A DNA stretch of 64,000 nt from UBA11524 sp045591175 (lineage in GTDB: Bacteria; Bacillota; Clostridia; Christensenellales; Aristaeellaceae): NCBI GenBank assembly GCA_045591175.1, contig JAZNSI010000039.1:66523-130522 (forward strand), in the 5' to 3' direction. A program made the position numbers and the translations under genes. Within the stretch, counting starts at the first letter, position 1; each line of letters opens with the position of its first letter. Positions 59,653 to 64,000 of the stretch are shown piece after piece. The notes beneath the pieces were generated by a model that did no database searches, was not told where the DNA came from, and saw only the letters and a program-made list of their open reading frames with translations.

Positions 59653-59830
59653 GAGAATCTCCTTTTCCCCTTCTCACAGGGATAACAAGAGGGTCGGTCG
59701 GGCTGGCTTCTTCTGCCTTTCATGTGCAGGACGTCCGCGGCGCGTGATGGTAACAAAAAAGCACCGCGCCATCCTCGCAGACGGCCGGTGCACATAGAGC
59801 GTCATGATGCGGTTGGTCAGGTTGATCCCT
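59653..59830 (-). other. 5' leader between the leader peptide and the ABC exporter
   Basis: Untranslated part of the exporter message. It holds the attenuator terminator (59755-59791) and the RBS of the first ABC gene. No further gene is seen. Confidence 0.7.
59755..59791 (-). terminator. Attenuator terminator ahead of the ABC exporter operon
   Basis: On the minus strand GCACCGGCCGTC, loop, ATGGCGCGGTGC (one bulge, one mismatch) is followed by TTTTTTG. It sits about 40 bases after the leader stop and 103 bases before the exporter ATG. Confidence 0.88.
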
Positions 59831-59902
59831 TTACCGCAGGCGCACAAAGGCAGAAGGAGCCGTCATCAGGGTCATGGTAGCTGCATAGTTGATCATGAAC
59901 AT
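59831..59902 (-). CDS. 23-codon leader peptide of the ABC exporter attenuator
   Basis: ATG at 59902 has a perfect AAAGGAGG 8 bases upstream (59911-59918). The peptide begins MFMINYAATM and ends PSAFVRLR, directly before TAA. Arg-Leu-Arg (residues 21-23) fits the R/K-x-R/K macrolide-arrest motif known from ErmDL-type leaders. Within the message, GACGGC of the leader can pair with GCCGTC of the terminator 5' arm. The pattern of promoter, short ORF, terminator and ABC heterodimer matches bmrBCD. A drug-sensing role is inferred; the ORF and its RBS are directly visible. Confidence 0.75.
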   Translation of the reverse strand: MFMINYAATMTLMTAPSAFVRLR

Positions 59903-59955
59903 CGATTGGGCCTCCTTTCTGCAAAATTTTGTTTGTGATGGTCACACCGCTGTCA

Positions 59956-59984
59956 AGTATATACCCTTGAAACCCATCCGTCAA
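59956..59984 (-). promoter_or_regulatory. Sigma-A promoter of the ABC exporter operon
   Basis: TTGACG (59979-59984) and TATACT (59956-59961) with a 17-bp spacer, about 55 bp before the leader ATG. Confidence 0.82.
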
Positions 59985-60025
59985 GGGGGATTTTGACAAT
60001 TCGGGAAATTTTCTTCCAAAGCAGC

Positions 60026-61555
60026 TTATACAGCGCCCCTGTTCCATACCACCAGGCCCTGTCCGGCCTTGGGATCGCCGGAAAGGTCGGGGTTGAGCGA
60101 CCGCAGCTCCCCCTCAGGGATGCGGTAGCGACGGGCAATGTCCCAAGCCGTTTCGCCGGGCTGGGCGAAGTATAGCACGATATCCCCCGTCACGGCAGAC
60201 GCAGGCAAAGCAGCGGCGTCCGTGGTGATGCTCACAGGCGTGGCGCGCAGCCCCTCCACCTGGGCATGGAGGATGTAGCGCAGCTCCACCCTGTCCGAGG
60301 TAACGGGTACGGCCTCCACGCTGGACGCGGTCAGCAGCACGATGTCCTCCGGGGCTGCCTCTGCCGCAAAGGCCGTGCGGAAGGGCGCTTCCACTCTCGC
60401 CGATACCGGCGCGCCGCCGTCGCCCGTCAGGTAGAGCAGCGTCGTTTCCAGCACGCCCTCGGTGATCAGGCGGCTCCCCTGCTGGGTAAAGGCGGTCAGC
60501 ACCGGCGCGGCGAAGGCCGCCAGCATCGTGCGGATGGGCTGCGCGCCGTCGGGCAGCAGCAGCGCCGCCTTGCAGGACTCCGCCGCGGACAGCCGGTTAT
60601 CCCCGGTGCGGATGGTCATGGGCACGCGGGTCAGGCGCAGATCCTCGCCGGCGGTGGTGTAGGCGTCGGTCAACACGGTGACGCGTTCCTCCTTGTCCGC
60701 CCAGGCGGAAAGGCCCAGCAGCACCTCCGCGCGCAGGGTGCGTTCTCCGTCGCCGATGTCCTGGCTGGCCACGGCTACGTCCTTCACCACAATACGCCCA
60801 TCCAGCATGTCGCCGCCCTCGCCTGTGATCTCCACGCTCTGGCTGACCGGCACCGTATGACGCGTGACCACCAGCGGCTTTCCGGGCATGGACGAGGCAT
60901 GGACAGCCTCGATGGTCACCTCGCCCGCCAGGCCGATGCGTCCCTGGCCGCCCGCAGTATCATGGAAGGACGTGATCGCCCGCGCCCCCAGGGTCTCGGT
61001 GATGGCCAGGTCGGCAGGCAGGGCGAATTCCTCCCGCAGCAGCACATCCTGGCTGCCCCGCCCCACCGTGCGGCGCAGGGCAAGCTGCTCCGTCCGCAGC
61101 TGAGCGCCGGAGGCATCCACGGAGGATACGGCCTCCACCGGCTCGCAGGAGACCGCACGGGCCTGCAGCTTCACCACCGCCCGCATGGTCATCCGGCCAT
61201 TCTGTACGCGGGCTTCCGCATGCTCGACCTGCGCGCAGGCAAAGACCTCCGCCCGGGGCAGCGCGCCCGGCATGTCGCACAGGTGAGTGAAATCCGCCGT
61301 GGCTTCGATGGATTCCACCTGTGCCTTGTCCCCCTGGGTGTACAGCACGCAGAACACCACCCGCCCCGCAATGGAGGCCCGGTCCTGCATCGCTTCGGCA
61401 TTCTCCACCACCGCCATGGCAGACACATGCAGCACATGGGTCGTCTCCCGCAGGCTGCCGGAGATCGCCACGTCCCCTTCCACATTGATCTGACTCCGGC
61501 AAACGCCGCAGGGCGCTTCCGGCATGAATTCCGTATTCTGCAAACGCATGTCCAT
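60026..61555 (-). CDS. sipL: SPOCS/LysM spore morphogenetic protein (SipL-like)
   Basis: A 509-residue protein with repeated SPOCS/DUF3794 domains and one C-terminal LysM (about 460-505: YFAQPGETAWDIARRYRIPEGELRSL, split here). This is the layout of SipL, which binds SpoIVA and anchors the spore coat in Clostridia. Two or three SPOCS units are visible, for example around residues 20-130 and 180-280. The start is the ATG after GGGAGGGATCTT. It runs towards the ABC exporter on the same strand but ends before that operon's promoter. Confidence 0.85.
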   Translation of the reverse strand: MDMRLQNTEFMPEAPCGVCRSQINVEGDVAISGSLRETTHVLHVSAMAVVENAEAMQDRASIAGRVVFCVLYTQGDKAQVESIEATADFTHLCDMPGALPRAEVFACAQVEHAEARVQNGRMTMRAVVKLQARAVSCEPVEAVSSVDASGAQLRTEQLALRRTVGRGSQDVLLREEFALPADLAITETLGARAITSFHDTAGGQGRIGLAGEVTIEAVHASSMPGKPLVVTRHTVPVSQSVEITGEGGDMLDGRIVVKDVAVASQDIGDGERTLRAEVLLGLSAWADKEERVTVLTDAYTTAGEDLRLTRVPMTIRTGDNRLSAAESCKAALLLPDGAQPIRTMLAAFAAPVLTAFTQQGSRLITEGVLETTLLYLTGDGGAPVSARVEAPFRTAFAAEAAPEDIVLLTASSVEAVPVTSDRVELRYILHAQVEGLRATPVSITTDAAALPASAVTGDIVLYFAQPGETAWDIARRYRIPEGELRSLNPDLSGDPKAGQGLVVWNRGAV

Positions 61556-61679
61556 AAGATCCCTCCCATGATGATTCTTCTGCCGGAGGATATGCAGAAA
61601 AAATACAGTCCATGCCCGAATTGGAGGGGAACTTTCATCAAATTCTCACCTTTTTGCACTTTTCTGCCCGGTGGAAATG

Positions 61680-61688
61680 TGCTATAAT
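61680..61688 (+). promoter_or_regulatory. Extended -10 promoter of the xpaC-telA operon
   Basis: TGCTATAAT fits TGnTATAAT; TTTCTG lies 16 bp upstream as a weak -35. Confidence 0.65.
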
Positions 61689-61730
61689 AGGATGAATGAA
61701 TATGAAATCCACATGTAAGGAGCCCTGTTT

Positions 61731-62822
61731 ATGGCCAAGAACGCAACCCGGAAGAAGGACAACAGCAAGCTGGCAGGCATCATCGCCTTTGGCGCGACGC
61801 TGCTGATTTACTCAGCCATCTTCCCCTTCCACAAGCTGGGGCATTTCGTGATCGGCGGCGGACTGGCCGCACTGGCGGGCTGGGTCGTGAAGACCATGTC
61901 CACCCCCATGAAGGGCCTGGACAAGAACGCCAAGGCCAAGGAAGCCCTCAACGTTACCATCATCGAGGACGAATACGCCCGCGGCGTGGTGGAGAAGGGC
62001 GTGCAGATGCTCGACGCGCTCAAGCGCGAGAAGGACGCCATCAACGAGTACGTCTTTTCCCGCCGGATCGATGAGATCCGCGAAAGCCTGGACCGGGTGC
62101 TGCGCTGCATCATCGACGATCCGGACAAGGCTCATCGCATCCGCAAGATGAACAGCTACTACCTGCCCACCGCGGTAAAGTTGCTGGAAAGCTACCGCAG
62201 CGCCCGCCGTCAGGGGGCGACCACCATCGCAGCCTCCTCCACAAGGCAGGATGTGCTTTCCACCCTGGATCAGCTCAAGGACGCGCTGAACGCCGTCCGG
62301 GACGGCATGCTCCGGGATGACCTGGAGGATATCGACATCGAGATCGACGTGTTCGAGCGGATGCTCAAGTCCGACGGTCTGGCGGAAGATGAAGTGACCG
62401 ATTCCCTGCGGCAGAGCGCCCACGCCGCCGCCAAGGAAATCCCCATGTCGAAGGCTCCTGCCGTCAAGCCCACCGCGGCCCCTGCGGCAAAGAAGCCCGT
62501 CCAGCAGGAAAAGCCTGCGCCCCAGCCCGTGGCGAAGCCTGCTGCACAGCCCGCTCCCCAGCCCGTAGAAAAGCCCGCTGAGCAGCCCGCGCCGGCTCCC
62601 GTGGAAAAGCCCGCCGAGCCGGAGTACAAGCCCGAAGGCGTGCAGCTGGACTATCAGGTGCAGACCGAGGAAGCTGAGCGCACCCCCGTCCCCTACCTGA
62701 ACGTGCCCGCCGCCACCGCTTCTGCCCGTCAGCTGCAGCAGGGCGCGCCGGTGCTCCAGGTGCCCCAGGCCCCCTCTGCGCCGGATTTTGCGCAGGAATC
62801 CAACCAGGAATCCAAGGCATAA
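61731..62822 (+). CDS. XpaC-family protein (5-bromo-4-chloroindolyl phosphate hydrolysis)
   Basis: A 363-residue protein. Two close membrane helices at the N-terminus (LAGIIAFGATLLIYSAIF, FVIGGGLAALAGWVV) precede a helical cytoplasmic domain (about 75-230: DEYARGVVEKGVQMLDAL, INEYVFSRRIDEIRESLDRVLRCI, split). A long Pro/Ala/Lys-rich disordered tail ends the protein. XpaC is normally paired with TelA, as here. The biochemical role is unclear despite the family name. The ATG follows GTAAGGAGCCC. Confidence 0.88.
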   Translation: MAKNATRKKDNSKLAGIIAFGATLLIYSAIFPFHKLGHFVIGGGLAALAGWVVKTMSTPMKGLDKNAKAKEALNVTIIEDEYARGVVEKGVQMLDALKREKDAINEYVFSRRIDEIRESLDRVLRCIIDDPDKAHRIRKMNSYYLPTAVKLLESYRSARRQGATTIAASSTRQDVLSTLDQLKDALNAVRDGMLRDDLEDIDIEIDVFERMLKSDGLAEDEVTDSLRQSAHAAAKEIPMSKAPAVKPTAAPAAKKPVQQEKPAPQPVAKPAAQPAPQPVEKPAEQPAPAPVEKPAEPEYKPEGVQLDYQVQTEEAERTPVPYLNVPAATASARQLQQGAPVLQVPQAPSAPDFAQESNQESKA

Positions 62823-62867
62823 GCCTTTCACACCGACCATCCACACATTTTGAAGGAGGAACACACC

Positions 62868-63983
62868 ATGACTGAGCAGAATACCCCCATGCTGTCCCTG
62901 AACCTGGAGATCCCGGATCCCGTGGCTCCCGAAACTGCCGAACCCGTCAAGAGCGTTCAGGAGCCCATTGAAGCCGCTCCCGTGGTGGAAGAGGAAAAGG
63001 AGCCCGTCCGCCTGGACAAGAGCCAGCTGACCGAGGCCGAAGCCGCTGCCATCGAGGAGTTCATCGCCAAGGTGGACGTGACCAATCCCGATCATGTGCT
63101 GATGTTCGGCGCCGACGCCCAGAAGCAGCTGGGTGAGTTTGCTGACAGCGCCCTGGAGGCCGTCCGCGGCCAGGATACCGGCGAAGTGGGCAAGATGCTG
63201 GAGGATCTGGTCGTCGAGCTGCAGGACTTTGAGAAGGACGCCGAGGAGCCCAAGGGCTTCATGAAGCTCTTCTCCAGCGCCAAGAAGCGCATCGCCCGCA
63301 TGCAGGCCAGCTACAACAAGGTTTCCGTCAACGTGGACGCGATCCAGACCAGCCTGGAGGGCCATCAGGTTCAGCTGCTCAAGGACGTGGCCATGTTCGA
63401 CCGTATGTACGACAAGAACGCCGCTTACTTCCGTCAGCTGACGCTGTACATCATCGCCGGCCAGGAGAAGCTGGATCGCGTCCGCAAGGGCGAGCTGGCT
63501 GAGCTGCACGCCAAGGCTGCCGAGAGCGGCGACGCCATGGACGCCCAGGCCGCCAACGATCTGGCTGCCCAGTGCGACCGCTTCGAGAAGAAGCTCAACG
63601 ACCTGATGCTGACCCGTCATGTCGCCCTGCAGACCGCACCCCAGATCCGTCTGCTGCAGAACAACGACAGCCTGCTGGTGGAGCGCATCCAGAGCACCCT
63701 CAGCAATACCCTGCCCCTGTGGAAGAGCCAGATTGTTATCGCACTGGGCATGCACCGCAGCCAGGAAGCCTTGAAGGCCCAGAGCGCCGTGACCGACATG
63801 ACCAACGAGCTGCTCAAGAAGAATGCCGAAGCTCTCAAGGTGGGTACCATCCAGACCGCCAAGGAAGCAGAGCGTGGCATCATCGACCTGGAAACCCTCA
63901 AGAAGACCAACCAGGATCTGATGGATACCATTTCCGAAGTGATGCGTGTACAGCAGGAAGGCCGTTCCAAAGTCGGATCGTAG
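62868..63983 (+). CDS. TelA-family toxic anion resistance protein
   Basis: A 371-residue, mostly helical cytoplasmic protein of the TelA/KlaA family, linked to tellurite and cell-envelope stress. Typical blocks are GFMKLFSSAKKRIARMQASYNKV, split, then YDKNAAYFRQLTLYIIAGQEKLDRVR and RHVALQTAPQIRLLQNNDSLLVERIQSTL-type helices. The ATG at 62868 follows GAAGGAGGAACACACC. It forms an operon with xpaC. Substrate and mechanism remain uncertain. Confidence 0.92.
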   Translation: MTEQNTPMLSLNLEIPDPVAPETAEPVKSVQEPIEAAPVVEEEKEPVRLDKSQLTEAEAAAIEEFIAKVDVTNPDHVLMFGADAQKQLGEFADSALEAVRGQDTGEVGKMLEDLVVELQDFEKDAEEPKGFMKLFSSAKKRIARMQASYNKVSVNVDAIQTSLEGHQVQLLKDVAMFDRMYDKNAAYFRQLTLYIIAGQEKLDRVRKGELAELHAKAAESGDAMDAQAANDLAAQCDRFEKKLNDLMLTRHVALQTAPQIRLLQNNDSLLVERIQSTLSNTLPLWKSQIVIALGMHRSQEALKAQSAVTDMTNELLKKNAEALKVGTIQTAKEAERGIIDLETLKKTNQDLMDTISEVMRVQQEGRSKVGS

Positions 63984-63985
63984 CC

Positions 63986-64000
63986 ATGTCGTTCTGTGAG
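63986..64000 (+). CDS. Possible start of the next gene (cut by window end)
   Basis: ATG TCG TTC TGT GAG begins two bases after the telA stop, reading MSFCE. This could be the start of a small zinc-ribbon protein, but only five codons are visible and no strong RBS precedes it. Confidence 0.25.

Overview
The window looks like chromosomal DNA from a GC-rich, endospore-forming, low-oxygen member of the Firmicutes, most likely class Clostridia and possibly a gut Christensenellales-like lineage. Evidence: a complete spoIIIAA-AH cluster, spoIIE, a SipL-type SPOCS/LysM protein (a clostridial spore-coat marker), GerW/YtfJ, a PdaB-like deacetylase, a rubredoxin plus flavodiiron protein pair, CIRCE-controlled groESL, an L10 leader ahead of rplJL, and many sigma-A promoters with 17-bp spacing. 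The taxonomic placement below class is inference. No rRNA, tRNA, CRISPR array, phage or insertion sequence was seen.

Layout. 1-2226: a secreted 5'-nucleotidase-type phosphatase (cut by the window edge) diverging from an L,D-transpeptidase. 2234-6415: spoIIIAA-AH, with short AF and AG. 6530-13192: redox and envelope genes (RseC-like, thioredoxin, LytR-CpsA-Psr protein, zinc-ribbon membrane protein, RsiV-like secreted protein, unknown, RluA pseudouridine synthase). 13228-16851: GrpB-like, SPOR protein, rubredoxin/flavodiiron operon, OB-fold-like secreted protein. 16972-23260: a carbohydrate ABC importer next to a cytoplasmic pectin methylesterase/acetylesterase fusion. 23455-30359: DUF6062 protein, alpha/beta hydrolase, spoIIE with a 15-G coding tract, copA-csoR. 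30490-34498: a wall protein with eight peptidoglycan-binding repeats, and rplJL. 34593-42559: DUF4097 protein, M28 peptidase, GH18 protein, uridine kinase, a secreted LRR-PKD-caspase-like protein lacking both catalytic residues, a phosphoribosyltransferase, mutY. 42679-46858: groESL, PdaB-like deacetylase, doubled SSB-like protein. 46899-53434: methyltransferase with a leader attenuator, SPFH/zinc-ribbon protein, degenerate YesN-type receiver, mtnN, a DUF2953-gerW-dac sporulation operon, SH3 protein. 53555-59984: a heterodimeric ABC exporter, two GNAT acetyltransferases and a DHA3-type MFS pump in one probable operon. 60026-64000: SipL-like protein, XpaC and TelA.

The most notable system is a set of three translation-sensing attenuators, each in front of a gene type often tied to antibiotic tolerance. 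(i) A 23-codon leader ending in Arg-Leu-Arg, followed by an intrinsic terminator, precedes the ABC exporter. (ii) A 6-codon leader followed by a 10-bp hairpin that hides the ribosome-binding site precedes the MFS pump. (iii) A 22-codon leader containing Lys-Pro-Arg, with four segments that can form alternative pairings ending in a terminator, precedes the methyltransferase. The layout resembles B. subtilis bmrBCD and the erm/mef/msrD leader systems. It suggests induction by ribosome stalling, perhaps by macrolide-like drugs; this is inference from architecture.
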